Notes: generated by a model from the sequence alone, not told the origin. A DNA stretch of 64,000 nucleotides from Trueperella pecoris (GCF_014926385.1 NZ_CP053291.1:1054001-1118000), one strand, 5' to 3'; shown: positions 1-9,333, counted from the first letter of the stretch. Made by a program: numbers and translations.

Positions 1-966
1 CCGGAGCCGCTTGAGCGGATCGATGCGACGCTTGGCGAACCAGCGCGTCAACGGCCACCCCGTTGCCGCACGGGCCCGCTTGCGATGGGAATCCGCGCTG
101 GCTCGCGCGACGACGTTCGCTCCCGCGGCCACGGCGAGTGCGGAGGCCACCGGCTCGAAGGGCACGTCTGCTGCCGTCGACGCCTGGCGGCCGCCGTCGG
201 CGTGCATACGGCCGAGCATGCTCCGAGAGGCAGTTCGGATATCTGCGGCCAGGCGTTGATCGGCCGCCGTTTTCGCTGCAACAATCGCGTCGATCCGGTG
301 TCGTAGAGTCTCCACCCCTCGCCCTGTTGTCGCCGACGTCGGCAGGATTTCCACCTCCAGGCCGTCTTCCCTCGCCAGCCGGGACGCATCGGCCAGCACG
401 TCGGCCAGCGTCGCCTCATCCAAGCGATCGGCCTGATTGAGCACCACGATCGTCGTCGCCGCATGCTCCGAGAGCATCGACAAATAGTCCTCGTGGACGA
501 CGGCGTCGGCATACTTTTGCGGATCGAGAACCCACACGACGACGTCGACAAGGCTCGCGAGCCGCTGCGCCGACTGGCGGTGGACAAACTCAGTTGAGTC
601 GATATCCGGCAGATCGATGAGAACGGTGGGACCGTGGTGGCTCAATTCGGCCTCGTGGCGTTCCTTGATCTCCAACCAATCCAGCACCTCGGCCGCCGGT
701 ACGTTCGACACGGCGAGAGGCTGTGACGTCGTCGGGCGAATAGCGCTCGCGTGTGCAATCTGGCTTCCCACGAGCGCGTTGAGCAACGATGACTTGCCCG
801 CACCGGTGGCGCCGGCCAGAGCCACAATGGTCATCTGCGCGCCCAAGGCGCGCCGGGCAACAGCCTTGTCGAGAATCTGGCCGACGTCCCCCAGCTGGCT
901 GGGCATCTTCGCCTCAACGATCTCCTTGACCGCGTGCAGGTCACCGATGGCTTCCGTCAGACTCAC
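1..966 (-). CDS. Dynamin-like GTPase (YfjP-type), 3' end cut by window
   Basis: P-loop GTPase, the second of a tandem GTPase pair. From the GTG at 966 the frame is open for 322 codons to the window edge, so the C-terminus is missing. It reads MSLTEAIGDL..., with a Walker A GATGAGKS at about residues 52-59, a G3 box DLPDIDS and a G4-like NQAD. The visible end (ATGWPLTRW...) resembles the region before the membrane hairpin in actinobacterial YfjP-type GTPases. The start overlaps the upstream GTPase stop (GTGA), so the two are co-translated. Family knowledge suggests a dynamin-like membrane or cell-division GTPase; substrate and partner are inference. Confidence 0.85.
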   Translation of the reverse strand, partial: MSLTEAIGDLHAVKEIVEAKMPSQLGDVGQILDKAVARRALGAQMTIVALAGATGAGKSSLLNALVGSQIAHASAIRPTTSQPLAVSNVPAAEVLDWLEIKERHEAELSHHGPTVLIDLPDIDSTEFVHRQSAQRLASLVDVVVWVLDPQKYADAVVHEDYLSMLSEHAATTIVVLNQADRLDEATLADVLADASRLAREDGLEVEILPTSATTGRGVETLRHRIDAIVAAKTAADQRLAADIRTASRSMLGRMHADGGRQASTAADVPFEPVASALAVAAGANVVARASADSHRKRARAATGWPLTRWFAKRRIDPLKRLR

Positions 967-2696
967 AGGTTCCTCCCGTCGGCAATCTTTGCCTCTGTCA
1001 GAGCGCGTAGGTTCTGGGCGTACTCGTCTCGGATCTCGCGCGAGAGACCGACCTCATCGATGGCTGCTTCCCACACATGACGATCCTTGTCGAGGTAGTC
1101 CTTGACCATCTGCTCAAGGTTGGCCTTCGCCTCTTTCGCCATGCGGCGGACTGCGCCGTCGCCAAAGATAGCCTCGAGCAGACGCTGGGCAACAACCGCC
1201 GTGCCGCCGGCAACGGCGATCTCCCCTCCCACGAGCCCGCCCGTCGATGCAAAAACGACGATGATCAGCGCAACGCCGATCGCGTTGACACTAAAGGCCA
1301 AGGCGCGCGCCGCCAGCCTCTTCGACTCGCCCTCATTGCGGATCATCGCGATGAGCGACGTCTGCCATTGCCGCACGAGCTGCGCAGCCTCCTGCGAGCG
1401 TTCCTCGTCGCTGCGGAACGCATCGGCCCCCACGAGCGTCTGGGCAATGCCGTGGCTCCACGCCTCACGCACGCGGGCGTTAGCGGCCTCGCTCTCGGCG
1501 GCGATGAGGGTCTGGAGGTTGTCCTCAATGGCTTCCTCGACCGTCGACGTATCGACGCTGGCACGGAAAAATCCCGAAATCTTGTCGCGGAGCGTAGACA
1601 CGCCGTGCTCGAGCTTGCGCGACCATTCCCCCGTCCCGACGACGTCCTGCCACCGTGCGAGCACCTCGCCTCGCAGCATCGACCCGTCCGACACATCCCG
1701 GGTGATATTGGCCAGACCGCGGTCAAAGGCGGCGTTGACATCCCAGCGCAGCGAGTCGATGCCGGCAAGCTGCTCGTCGTAGCCCTCGAGGATGTCCGCC
1801 GAGTTATCGACGAGCTTATCGATGGTGCCAGATAGCGTCTGACGTGCCACGGACGAACGCACCTGGGCGTCCGATGCCAGCCCCTCCAACCATCCCCGGA
1901 TCGGAGCGACATCCTCTGCCGCAACCACGCCATCTTCCGTGAGCTTTTGCTCCGAGAGCACAAAGAGTGGCGCATGCTCGAGCCCGCGCTCGCCAAGCAT
2001 CCGGTCCAAATCGGCTCGCACCTCGGCGCCTGTTCCCGCAGGCACCCGGTTGAGAATAATGCCGACGACGACGTTGCGCTCGGCAGCCTCGTCGAGCATT
2101 GCCCATGGAATAGCATCCCCGTAGCGCGCGGCGGTCGTGACGAAGACCCACATGTCCGCGGCGGCCAGGAACTGCGCGGCGAGTTGACGATTCTCGACGA
2201 CGACCGAGTCGATGTCGGGCGAATCGAGGAGCGCCATCCCGCACGGGACCAGGGTAGTCGAGCGGATCTCCAGCTCAGAAGCCGCCTCACCCGTGGTGGA
2301 CAGTTCGTTGGGTCCATGCGATGTCACGCGAGCAAGATTCGGAAAGATGCGCTGGTCGGTGAACCAGTCGGCGTCGTCGGGATGGTGAAGCAGAAGTGGA
2401 CGCCGGGTTGTCGGGCGGATCGCCGATGATAGGGCCACGACTTCGCCGAGCACCGAATTGACGAGGGTGGACTTTCCCGCGCCCGTCGAACCGCCAAAGA
2501 CAGCAAGCAACGGCGCCTCGAGCGACTCGTAGCGCGGGATGACGTAATCATCAAGTTGATTAACCACGTCCGTGTAGGTCAGCAGGTAATCCTCGGTGCC
2601 GGACATCGCCAGCGGAAAGCGCAACTTTTCAAGGCTCGCACGAAAGGGCTTCAGTGCCCCGGCCACGCGCGAGCTCGGTTGCGCGAACTCACTCAT
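963..2696 (-). CDS. Dynamin-like GTPase with C-terminal membrane hairpin
   Basis: 577 aa from the ATG at 2696 (MSEFAQPSSRV...). An upstream in-frame start at 2759 exists but lies deeper inside hisS and codes for low-complexity Arg-rich sequence, so I prefer 2696. Walker A GGSTGAGKS is at about residues 68-76, G3 DSPDID near 158 and NRVP (G4-like) near 216. A long helical middle follows, then a hydrophobic hairpin rich in Gly/Val/Ala at roughly residues 470-520 and a charged helical tail. This layout (GTPase, stalk, membrane paddle, stalk) is that of bacterial dynamin-like proteins. It overlaps hisS by 8 nt and the next GTPase by 4 nt. Membrane remodelling is inferred from the family. Confidence 0.85.
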   Translation of the reverse strand: MSEFAQPSSRVAGALKPFRASLEKLRFPLAMSGTEDYLLTYTDVVNQLDDYVIPRYESLEAPLLAVFGGSTGAGKSTLVNSVLGEVVALSSAIRPTTRRPLLLHHPDDADWFTDQRIFPNLARVTSHGPNELSTTGEAASELEIRSTTLVPCGMALLDSPDIDSVVVENRQLAAQFLAAADMWVFVTTAARYGDAIPWAMLDEAAERNVVVGIILNRVPAGTGAEVRADLDRMLGERGLEHAPLFVLSEQKLTEDGVVAAEDVAPIRGWLEGLASDAQVRSSVARQTLSGTIDKLVDNSADILEGYDEQLAGIDSLRWDVNAAFDRGLANITRDVSDGSMLRGEVLARWQDVVGTGEWSRKLEHGVSTLRDKISGFFRASVDTSTVEEAIEDNLQTLIAAESEAANARVREAWSHGIAQTLVGADAFRSDEERSQEAAQLVRQWQTSLIAMIRNEGESKRLAARALAFSVNAIGVALIIVVFASTGGLVGGEIAVAGGTAVVAQRLLEAIFGDGAVRRMAKEAKANLEQMVKDYLDKDRHVWEAAIDEVGLSREIRDEYAQNLRALTEAKIADGRNL

Positions 2697-4014
2697 GGCT
2701 CCCCCGAAGCTCCGGCGAGAGGTCCACGGTGGGCGGCGTCCATACGCCCGCATCGGCACCTACCTGATCGCCGGATCGAATGTCCTTGACCTGTTCGCCG
2801 TCGTCGGTGGAGAACCACACGTAGGGAATGCCGCGGCGGTCGGCGTAACGAATCTGCTTTCCGAACTTCGCCGAATTCGGCGAGACCTCGGCAGCAATGC
2901 CGCGTTTACGCAGGGCCTGAGCGGTCTTTTCGGCATGGCGGCGCTCACCTTCGTCGTTGACCGCCACTAGGACGACCGTCGGCACCTTACGCGAAGGCGT
3001 GAGGAGATCCTGACCAATGACGCGGGCTAGGATACGCGAGACACCGATCGACAGCCCAACGCCGGGATACGACTTCTTGCCGTCCGAAACCAGCGAATCG
3101 TAGCGTCCACCCGAACACACCGAGCCGAGATCCTCGTGGCCCTCGAGCACCGACTCGTAAACCGAGCCCGTGTAGTAGTCCAGGCCACGGGCGATCTTGA
3201 GGTCCGCCATGACCGCACCCGGGATGAGATCGTTCGCGCCCTCCACCAGGGCGACGAGTTCGCCCAGGCCCTCGTCCAGGAGATCCGAGCGGTATCCAAG
3301 CGCCAGCACGCGATCGGCCACGGAGGCATCGTCGGCGCGGATACCGGCTAGCTCAAGCGCCAGCCGAGCCTGTTGCTCGTTAGCCCCGACGCTGTCGATC
3401 AGCATTTCCGTGATCGCCTGGGGGCCCACCTTGTCAAGCTTGTCGAGGATGCGCAGCGTCTCCTCGACGTCTTCCAACCCGATGGCCTCGTAAAAGCCCT
3501 GTGCCACCTTGCGGTTGGAGGCCAGAATCCGCACCCGCGGGATCGGCAGCTTCGACAGCGCGTCGACCATGACGAGCGGAAGCTCGATTTCGTGGTGGAA
3601 AGCGAGGGTGTCCTGGCCGACCACATCGACGTCAGCCTGGAGGAACTCACGGAAGCGACCATCCTGGGGGCGCTCGCCGCGCCACACCTTCTGGATCTGG
3701 TAGCGGCGGAACGGGAAATCCAGGTGACCGGCGTTCTCAAGCACGTATCGCGACAGGGGAACCGTGAGGTCGAAGTGCAGACCCAACTCGGAATCTGCGC
3801 CCGCCTCGTCCTGAAGTCGACGCAGGAGGTAGATCTCCTTCGACGTCTCCCCCTTAGACAGCAGGCGCTCCACCGGCTCAACGGCGCGAGTTTCTATCCC
3901 GGAAAAACCATGGAGCTCGAAGGTATGTCGAAGCATATCAATCATGCGCTGTTCAACGATGCGACCAGCGGGAAGCCATTCAGGGAAGCCGGAAATAGGT
4001 GCGATTTTTGCCAT
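2689..4014 (-). CDS. hisS: Histidine--tRNA ligase
   Basis: Class II aminoacyl-tRNA synthetase charging tRNA-His, cytosolic, 441 aa, normal for the actinobacterial form. It begins MAKIAPISGFPEWLP. Motif 2 is seen as RYQIQKVWRGERPQ followed by REFLQADVDVVG, the histidine-specific loop as GLDYYTGSVYE, the motif 3 region as GVGLSIGVSRI, and a C-terminal anticodon-binding domain from about residue 330. It is the first gene of a three-gene unit with the two GTPases, whose first start lies inside its stop region. AACAAT six bases before the ATG may be a weak -10 of a leaderless message. Position next to a glyoxalase-II-like gene matches the M. tuberculosis order. Confidence 0.97.
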   Translation of the reverse strand: MAKIAPISGFPEWLPAGRIVEQRMIDMLRHTFELHGFSGIETRAVEPVERLLSKGETSKEIYLLRRLQDEAGADSELGLHFDLTVPLSRYVLENAGHLDFPFRRYQIQKVWRGERPQDGRFREFLQADVDVVGQDTLAFHHEIELPLVMVDALSKLPIPRVRILASNRKVAQGFYEAIGLEDVEETLRILDKLDKVGPQAITEMLIDSVGANEQQARLALELAGIRADDASVADRVLALGYRSDLLDEGLGELVALVEGANDLIPGAVMADLKIARGLDYYTGSVYESVLEGHEDLGSVCSGGRYDSLVSDGKKSYPGVGLSIGVSRILARVIGQDLLTPSRKVPTVVLVAVNDEGERRHAEKTAQALRKRGIAAEVSPNSAKFGKQIRYADRRGIPYVWFSTDDGEQVKDIRSGDQVGADAGVWTPPTVDLSPELRGSHE

Positions 4015-4070
4015 GTAACTATTGTTCCACTTTTCGCCCCCGAATTAGGAATCGGCGGCGACTTTTCGCG

Positions 4071-4796
4071 CTAGCTCATCGCCGATTGAAGGAACGGGTT
4101 GTGGCGCACCTCGTGGAAGAGCGTCGTCGAGGGGCCGTGCCCCGGGAAGACATAGGTCTCCGGCTTAATGACCTGGACGAGCAAACGCAACGACGATGCC
4201 ATCTTCTGCTCGTCGCCGCCGGGGAAGTCGGTCCGGCCGATGCCGCCGTTAAAGAGCACATCCCCCGCGATCATAATCGGCTCCACCCGACCGGTGGACA
4301 TCATCGCCCCCTCACGATCCGGAGTCGGGTCCCCTTCGAAAAGGAAGACCGTTGAGCCCTCCGAATGCCCCGGGGTGGGCAACGCGCGCAACACGATGCC
4401 AGGCACAATTTCAAAGGGAGCCGAGAACGCCTCAGCCGGAAGCTCGCGCAGGCCGGCGGGCTTTTCCCACGGCTGGGCTCCCATTCGCGAGAGGGCCAGG
4501 TTCGTCGATGCATCGAGTGGTAGATGACTGAGAGGATCGTCCATGCGGTACATGTCCGGACCAGGCAGGTAGACCGGCGCCGTGCCCGCGACCACAGCAA
4601 CATCCCACACGTGGTCCGGATGGCCGTGGGTCAGCAGAACGGCGCCAAGGGTTAGTCCCCGCGACGCAAGCGCGCCCGGGATCCAAGCATGGGAACCCGC
4701 GCCCGGATCCACCACGAGCGCGACCTTCGCGGCGTCGTCGGCAAGAATGTACGTGTTTGCTTCGAGGAAGGTTTGGCTGTTGCGCAGAAAAATCAT
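4071..4796 (-). CDS. Metallo-beta-lactamase-fold hydrolase (glyoxalase II-like)
   Basis: 241 aa. The MBL-fold metal motif THGHPDHVWD is near residue 56, with a second metal Asp in MIAGDVLFNGGIGRTDFPGGD and the last ligand His in YVFPGHGPSTT. These are typical of the glyoxalase II / persulfide dioxygenase-like group, thiolester or related hydrolases in the cytosol. It sits upstream of hisS, as does Rv2581c in M. tuberculosis. The exact substrate cannot be read from sequence. The start ATG at 4796 is preceded at 6 nt by TACCGT, which suggests leaderless transcription, and no convincing Shine-Dalgarno is present. Confidence 0.88.
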   Translation of the reverse strand: MIFLRNSQTFLEANTYILADDAAKVALVVDPGAGSHAWIPGALASRGLTLGAVLLTHGHPDHVWDVAVVAGTAPVYLPGPDMYRMDDPLSHLPLDASTNLALSRMGAQPWEKPAGLRELPAEAFSAPFEIVPGIVLRALPTPGHSEGSTVFLFEGDPTPDREGAMMSTGRVEPIMIAGDVLFNGGIGRTDFPGGDEQKMASSLRLLVQVIKPETYVFPGHGPSTTLFHEVRHNPFLQSAMS

Positions 4797-4802
4797 GCCT
4801 CA

Positions 4803-4808
4803 ACGGTA
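4803..4808 (-). promoter_or_regulatory. -10 hexamer TACCGT, leaderless promoter of the MBL gene
   Basis: TACCGT (minus strand) lies exactly 6 nt before the ATG at 4796, fitting TANNNT with transcription starting on the start codon. Confidence 0.45.
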
Positions 4809-5013
4809 CCCGATGATGCGCTCGAGATGCCGAGGCGACGCCGTCGCACAGCCCAAAGTTCGGATATATCCCTTTCGCCGCTCACTCAACTGGCACGAAA
4901 TACGAATTCGCATGCGCGAGAACAAAAAACTGGCCGACAAAACGCGTAGACTATCCCCGACATACGCGAACGGTGTGGCGCCGAAGCCAACCCCGTCTAC
5001 TGAGGAGAAACTC

Positions 5014-6387
5014 ATGACTGAGTCCACGAACGAAACCCCTACCCCGGCGACCCAGGAGCCGGCTCACCCGACCCCGACTCCCGCTCAGGCGACCCGCCCC
5101 AAGCCACAGGTGGCCGCGCCGGTCCCCGACATCGACGACGCCGCAGCAGCCGAAGCCGCAAAGTGGGGACGCGTTGACGACGAAGGTAACGTGTGGTTGC
5201 GCTCCTGTGGCAAGGAAGCCGAACGCATTGTCGGCCAGTACACCATGGACGGCACGGAGAAGGACGCGCTCGGACTTTACGTGCGCCGCTACCTCGATCT
5301 CGAAAACCAGGTCAGTCTCCTCGAAGCACGCGTGCAGCTCATCTCCCCGGAGGAAATCACCTCCTCGCTGAAGTCCCTCAACGAGGCGCTCAAGGAGCCC
5401 GCCGTTGTGGGCGACGTCGATGCGCTTCGCCGCCGAGTCGAGGCACTCGAGGGCACGGCCGCCCAGCGCCGCGAAGAGGTCAAGGCCGAACGCGAAGAGG
5501 CCAAGAAGCTCGCCGTTGAAGAGCGCACCGCGATTGTGGAGGCGGCCGAGGCCATCGCAGCCCAGGACCCCGCTCACACGCATTGGAAGAACTCGCGGAC
5601 CGAACTGTCCACCCTCCTCGACCAGTGGAAGTACGCTCAGCGTCATTCTCCGCGCATTGACCGGTCGACGGAGGAAGCGCTGTGGAAGCGATTCTCTTCC
5701 GCCCGCACCACGTTCGATCGCCACCGCCGCCAGTTCTTCTCGCAGAAGGACACCGAACGCAAGGAAGTCACCGCACGTAAGGAAGACCTCATCGCACGCG
5801 CGGAAGCCATCGCCGATTCCACCGATTGGGGGCCAACCTCCGGCCAGTTCCGCGACCTGATGAACGAGTGGAAGCGCGCCGGACGTACCAACAAGCGCGA
5901 CGACGACGCGCTCTGGGAGCGCTTCAGCGCCGCACAAAATCGTTTCTACGACGCGCGCAATGCTTACAACGCCGAAATCGACGAGGAGTTCGCCGCGAAC
6001 CGCGATCGCAAGCTTGAACTGCTCGCCGAAGCTGAGAAACTCCTGCCTGTGACCGACATCGACTACGCTAAGGCGCAGATTCGCGCCATCGGCGAGCGTT
6101 GGGATGCGATTGGTCGCGTGCCGCGCGCAGACATGCAGCGCACTGAGGGCCGCATGCGTGATATCGAGATACAGATCCGTAACGCAGAGTCCGAGCAGTG
6201 GAAGAAGTCCGACCCGGACAAGGACGAGCGCTCCGCCGGGATGGCTGAACAGCTCCAGCACCTCATCGACGAGCTCAAGGCGCAGATCGCCGATGCGCGC
6301 GCCGCCGGCGAGGAGAAGAAGGTCAAGGAGTTCGAGGAGGCGCTCGCCGCGCGTCAGGCTTGGCTCTCCGCTATTCTGGACAGCTAG
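5014..6387 (+). CDS. DUF349 coiled-coil repeat protein
   Basis: 457 aa from the ATG at 5014, chosen because TGAGGAG sits 7-8 nt upstream; the open frame continues upstream but without a ribosome site. The N-terminus is Pro/Thr-rich (about residues 1-40), then come a conserved region with an EGNVWLR-like motif, a charged coiled coil around 120-175, and about three DUF349 units recognisable by W..LM.EWK / ALWERF-type helices between about 185 and 400. The tail is Glu/Lys-rich. The function of DUF349 is unknown; it is widespread in actinobacteria beside rel and hisS. A possible -10 TAGACT lies at 4947-4952. The gene stands alone and ends at a strong hairpin. Confidence 0.9.
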   Translation: MTESTNETPTPATQEPAHPTPTPAQATRPKPQVAAPVPDIDDAAAAEAAKWGRVDDEGNVWLRSCGKEAERIVGQYTMDGTEKDALGLYVRRYLDLENQVSLLEARVQLISPEEITSSLKSLNEALKEPAVVGDVDALRRRVEALEGTAAQRREEVKAEREEAKKLAVEERTAIVEAAEAIAAQDPAHTHWKNSRTELSTLLDQWKYAQRHSPRIDRSTEEALWKRFSSARTTFDRHRRQFFSQKDTERKEVTARKEDLIARAEAIADSTDWGPTSGQFRDLMNEWKRAGRTNKRDDDALWERFSAAQNRFYDARNAYNAEIDEEFAANRDRKLELLAEAEKLLPVTDIDYAKAQIRAIGERWDAIGRVPRADMQRTEGRMRDIEIQIRNAESEQWKKSDPDKDERSAGMAEQLQHLIDELKAQIADARAAGEEKKVKEFEEALAARQAWLSAILDS

Positions 6388-6396
6388 AACACAAAG

Positions 6397-6429
6397 GTTG
6401 TGGCCCGGGGTGATCCCCCGGGCCACAAC
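6397..6429 (+). terminator. Hairpin terminator after the DUF349 gene
   Basis: A perfect 14-bp stem, 6397-6410 with 6416-6429 and a 5-nt loop, starts 9 nt after the stop codon. The stem is very GC-rich (GGCCCGGGG). The following bases are only moderately T-rich, so it is a strong hairpin but not a textbook intrinsic terminator. Confidence 0.75.
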
Positions 6430-6554
6430 AGTCTCTCTTGGAGAGGTTACCCGACTGCGTGTAGGCGGATCACACATCGGGTCTCGCTGCCTGCGTTGTC
6501 CACAGTTGTGACCAAGCCAGCCGAAGGCGGCCCCATCTGTGGTCGACTACCGCC

Positions 6555-7070
6555 ATGACGCTACATTTCTTAGAACCACGTTCCCTCGCTGAACGTCACG
6601 AAGCCCGCTCCCTCGTGCGCGAGGGCCTCATGATCGATATCGGCGGAATCGGGTACATCGGCGTGGACCTGTGCCGAACGGCCGCGGACCGGGCGCGCGT
6701 ACTTGCGCTTCGCGCGCCCGGTATGGTGTTTGTGCGCGAAACGGCGCTCTTTATCCACACCGGTTGGCATACGCCCTACCTCCAAGACGGCATCGACACG
6801 CTAGCCAAGGACGTGCTTCCCGCCGTCGACGTCATGATCGTCGGTTCTCAACGTGTGACCTCGCTCGAGCGGACCGCCATCGATCTCCTCATCGCTAGGG
6901 AGGACACGGGCATCGAGTTGCTCTGCCTGCTCGTGCGTGCCGGGACGAGCGTCGATCGAATCGCCAAACGCGCCCAAAAGCTCCGTATCCACGGAATCGT
7001 GCGTGTGAGGGAGATTCTCAGGCAGCTCCCCCACGATCTCGGTGTTGTGGATGCTTCGCCGAGCCGGTGA
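6555..7070 (+). CDS. AbiEi-like antitoxin-family orphan protein
   Basis: 171 aa. The central part (FVRETALFIHTGWHTP ... RVTSLERTAIDLLIARED) resembles the C-terminal part of type IV AbiEi-family antitoxin proteins of actinobacteria, in which a TSLxRTxxDL motif is typical. The usual N-terminal winged-helix segment seems reduced, and no AbiEii nucleotidyltransferase toxin gene is adjacent, so this is probably a stand-alone or degenerate member. No good Shine-Dalgarno is seen. The last 53 nt overlap the 3' end of rel on the opposite strand. Function unknown; the family call is from memory of the motif. Confidence 0.6.
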   Translation: MTLHFLEPRSLAERHEARSLVREGLMIDIGGIGYIGVDLCRTAADRARVLALRAPGMVFVRETALFIHTGWHTPYLQDGIDTLAKDVLPAVDVMIVGSQRVTSLERTAIDLLIAREDTGIELLCLLVRAGTSVDRIAKRAQKLRIHGIVRVREILRQLPHDLGVVDASPSR

Positions 7071-9321
7071 GACGATAGGCGTCGTAGACTCCTTCGATCT
7101 TGCGTAGCTCGCGCAGCACCTGCTGAAGGTGATGCGGGTCAGCCATTTCGAAGGTGAAATTCAGCCGTGCAACGCGTTCGTTGGAGGTGTTCATCGAGCC
7201 CGTCAGCATGTTGATGTCATGTTCGGACAGGGCGCGCGTCACGTCGGCCAACAGTCCCTTGCGGTCAAGGGCTTCGATCTGGACCTGGACCAAGAAGACG
7301 TTGCCGTCAGCGCTGTCTGCCCAGGCGATCTCGATGAAGCGCTCAGGCTCACGCTTCAACGAGCGCATATTGGTGCAGTCCTTGCGATGCACCGAAATGC
7401 CCGAGCCGCGGGTAATGAAGCCCACGATCTCATCCGGCGGCACCGGTGTACAACACTTGGCGAGCTTGACGAGCACGTCCGTCTGCTCGATGTCCGACAC
7501 TACGACGGCCGACGACGCCGATCCGATCTGCTGATGCTGGATGCGGGTTGGGGTGACGGCCTCCGCCATTGTCTCTTCGACGCCCCCGGTTCCCCCCTGG
7601 GAAGAAATCAGGTGGCGCACCACCGTTTCGGCCGACACGGTTCCTTCACCGATGCTGGCGTATAGCTCTGTGACGTCTGCCTTGGAAAGGTCCTGTGCAA
7701 CGCCCTTCAGAGTCTCATGAGACATCAGACGCTGAACCGGCTCATTCTTACGGCGGATAGCCTTGGCTAGCTTTTCCTTGCCCTGTTCGATCGCTTCTTC
7801 ACGGCGAGACTTGGTGAACCACGCCTTGATCTTCGAGCGCGCACGCGGCGTCGCTACGAATTCCTGCCATCCCTGGGAGGGCCCGGCGTCATCAGACTTG
7901 GTCGTAATGATCTCCACCGTATCACCCGATTCCAGCCGGTGATCGAGCGTGACGAGTTTGTCGTTGACCTTCGCGCCAACCGTACGATGACCAACCTCCG
8001 TATGAACGGCGTAGGCGAAATCAACCGGGGTCGATCCCGTGGGCAGCTCCATCACCTCACCCATAGGAGTGAACACGTAGACCTGGCTACCCGACATCTC
8101 ATAGCGCAGCGAATCGAGGAATTCCTTTGGATCTGCCGTTTCACGCTGCCAATCCACGAGCTGGCGTAGCCACTCAAGCTGGGTATCGGCCTGCCCTGCT
8201 TGGTCGGTCTTGGACGCGTTCGGGTTCTCCTTGTAACGCCAGTGGGCGGCGACACCAAACTCAGCGCGCTTGTGCATGTCGTACGTGCGAATCTGAATTT
8301 CAACAGTCTTGCTACCGGGCCCGATGACGGTCGTGTGGATCGACTGATAGAAGTTGAACTTCGGCGAGGCGATGTAGTCCTTGATACGGCCCTGGACCGG
8401 GACATACAAAGAATTCGCGATACCGAGGGCCGTGTAGCAATCCTGAATTTCTTCAACGAGGACGCGTACACCGATGAGGTCATAAATGTCCTCAAAATCC
8501 CGGCCGCGCAGGATCATCTTCTGATAGATCGAGTAATAGTGTTTGGGACGCCCGGAGATCGTACACTTCAGACGCGCCTTGCCGAGCTCGCGTTCCAGAT
8601 CCGTCTTCATCTGGGCGATGTAGCGTTCGCGTTCGGGAGCGCGATCTTGGACCATGCGCTCGATCTCGGAATAGACCGCCGGGTAAAGCTCCTTAAACGA
8701 ACGATCCTCCAGCTCCCACTTAATGGAGTTCATCCCGAGGCGGTGGGCCAGCGGCGCATAGATTTCGAGCGTCTCGCGGGCCTTCTTCTGTGCCGAGGCC
8801 GGGTTGACATACTTCCACGTCCGCGCGTTGTGGAGCCGATCGCCGAGTTTGATGAGCAACACGCGGATGTCCTTCGCCATCGCGATGACCATTTTACGCA
8901 CGGTTTCAGCTTGTGCGGCCTCGCCGTATTCGACCTTGTCCAGCTTCGTCACGCCGTCGACAAGGAGGGCGACGGTGGGGCCGAAATCGCGCGTGAGTTG
9001 CTTGAGCGAATAGGACGTATCTTCAACGGTGTCATGTAAAAGCGCGGCTACGAGCGTGTCCTCATCCATGCCCAGTTCGGCAAGAATGGTCGCTACGGCC
9101 ACCGGGTGTGTGATATACGGTTCGCCAGATTTACGCATCTGCCCATCGTGGGCATGTTCGGCGGTTTCGTAGGCACGGATCAAGCGCGCCCTATCAAACT
9201 TACGATTGCCAATAGCACGCATCAAAGGCTCGAGCAAGGCGGGAACGTCACTCTTGCGCCCAAGCCACGAGAGCCGCGAACGGATTCGCGGCTCTTCTTC
9301 ATTGACTACATGAGCATCCAT
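7018..9321 (-). CDS. relA: Bifunctional (p)ppGpp synthetase/hydrolase Rel
   Basis: 767 aa RelA/SpoT homologue making and degrading (p)ppGpp. Domains in order: HD hydrolase with LLHDTVEDT near residue 96 (hydrolase residues intact), synthetase region around 240-370 (YYSIYQKM, IGVRVLV, YQSIHTTVIGP), TGS around 400-465 (VYVFTPMGEVMELP), helical and CC regions (KCCTPVPPDEIVGFITRG), and a C-terminal ACT domain from about 680. The intact HD motif and the synthetase loop suggest both activities. The gene is preceded by TATAAT at 6 nt, so it probably has its own leaderless promoter despite following apt by 60 nt. Confidence 0.97.
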   Translation of the reverse strand: MDAHVVNEEEPRIRSRLSWLGRKSDVPALLEPLMRAIGNRKFDRARLIRAYETAEHAHDGQMRKSGEPYITHPVAVATILAELGMDEDTLVAALLHDTVEDTSYSLKQLTRDFGPTVALLVDGVTKLDKVEYGEAAQAETVRKMVIAMAKDIRVLLIKLGDRLHNARTWKYVNPASAQKKARETLEIYAPLAHRLGMNSIKWELEDRSFKELYPAVYSEIERMVQDRAPERERYIAQMKTDLERELGKARLKCTISGRPKHYYSIYQKMILRGRDFEDIYDLIGVRVLVEEIQDCYTALGIANSLYVPVQGRIKDYIASPKFNFYQSIHTTVIGPGSKTVEIQIRTYDMHKRAEFGVAAHWRYKENPNASKTDQAGQADTQLEWLRQLVDWQRETADPKEFLDSLRYEMSGSQVYVFTPMGEVMELPTGSTPVDFAYAVHTEVGHRTVGAKVNDKLVTLDHRLESGDTVEIITTKSDDAGPSQGWQEFVATPRARSKIKAWFTKSRREEAIEQGKEKLAKAIRRKNEPVQRLMSHETLKGVAQDLSKADVTELYASIGEGTVSAETVVRHLISSQGGTGGVEETMAEAVTPTRIQHQQIGSASSAVVVSDIEQTDVLVKLAKCCTPVPPDEIVGFITRGSGISVHRKDCTNMRSLKREPERFIEIAWADSADGNVFLVQVQIEALDRKGLLADVTRALSEHDINMLTGSMNTSNERVARLNFTFEMADPHHLQQVLRELRKIEGVYDAYRLTGSAKHPQHRDRGGAA

Positions 9322-9327
9322 GTGGAG

Positions 9328-9333
9328 ATTATA
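9328..9333 (-). promoter_or_regulatory. Consensus -10 TATAAT, leaderless rel promoter
   Basis: TATAAT on the minus strand ends 6 nt before the rel ATG. A weak -35, GTGACT, is 16 nt upstream at 9350-9355. No Shine-Dalgarno fits between the hexamer and the ATG. This would give rel expression independent of secDF-apt. Confidence 0.65.

Noticed and set aside
4951-6477. 508-codon open frame on the minus strand opposite the DUF349 gene
   Set aside because: It is a codon-bias shadow of a recognisable coiled-coil DUF349 protein that has a ribosome site; the translation has no recognisable domain and runs across the terminator hairpin.
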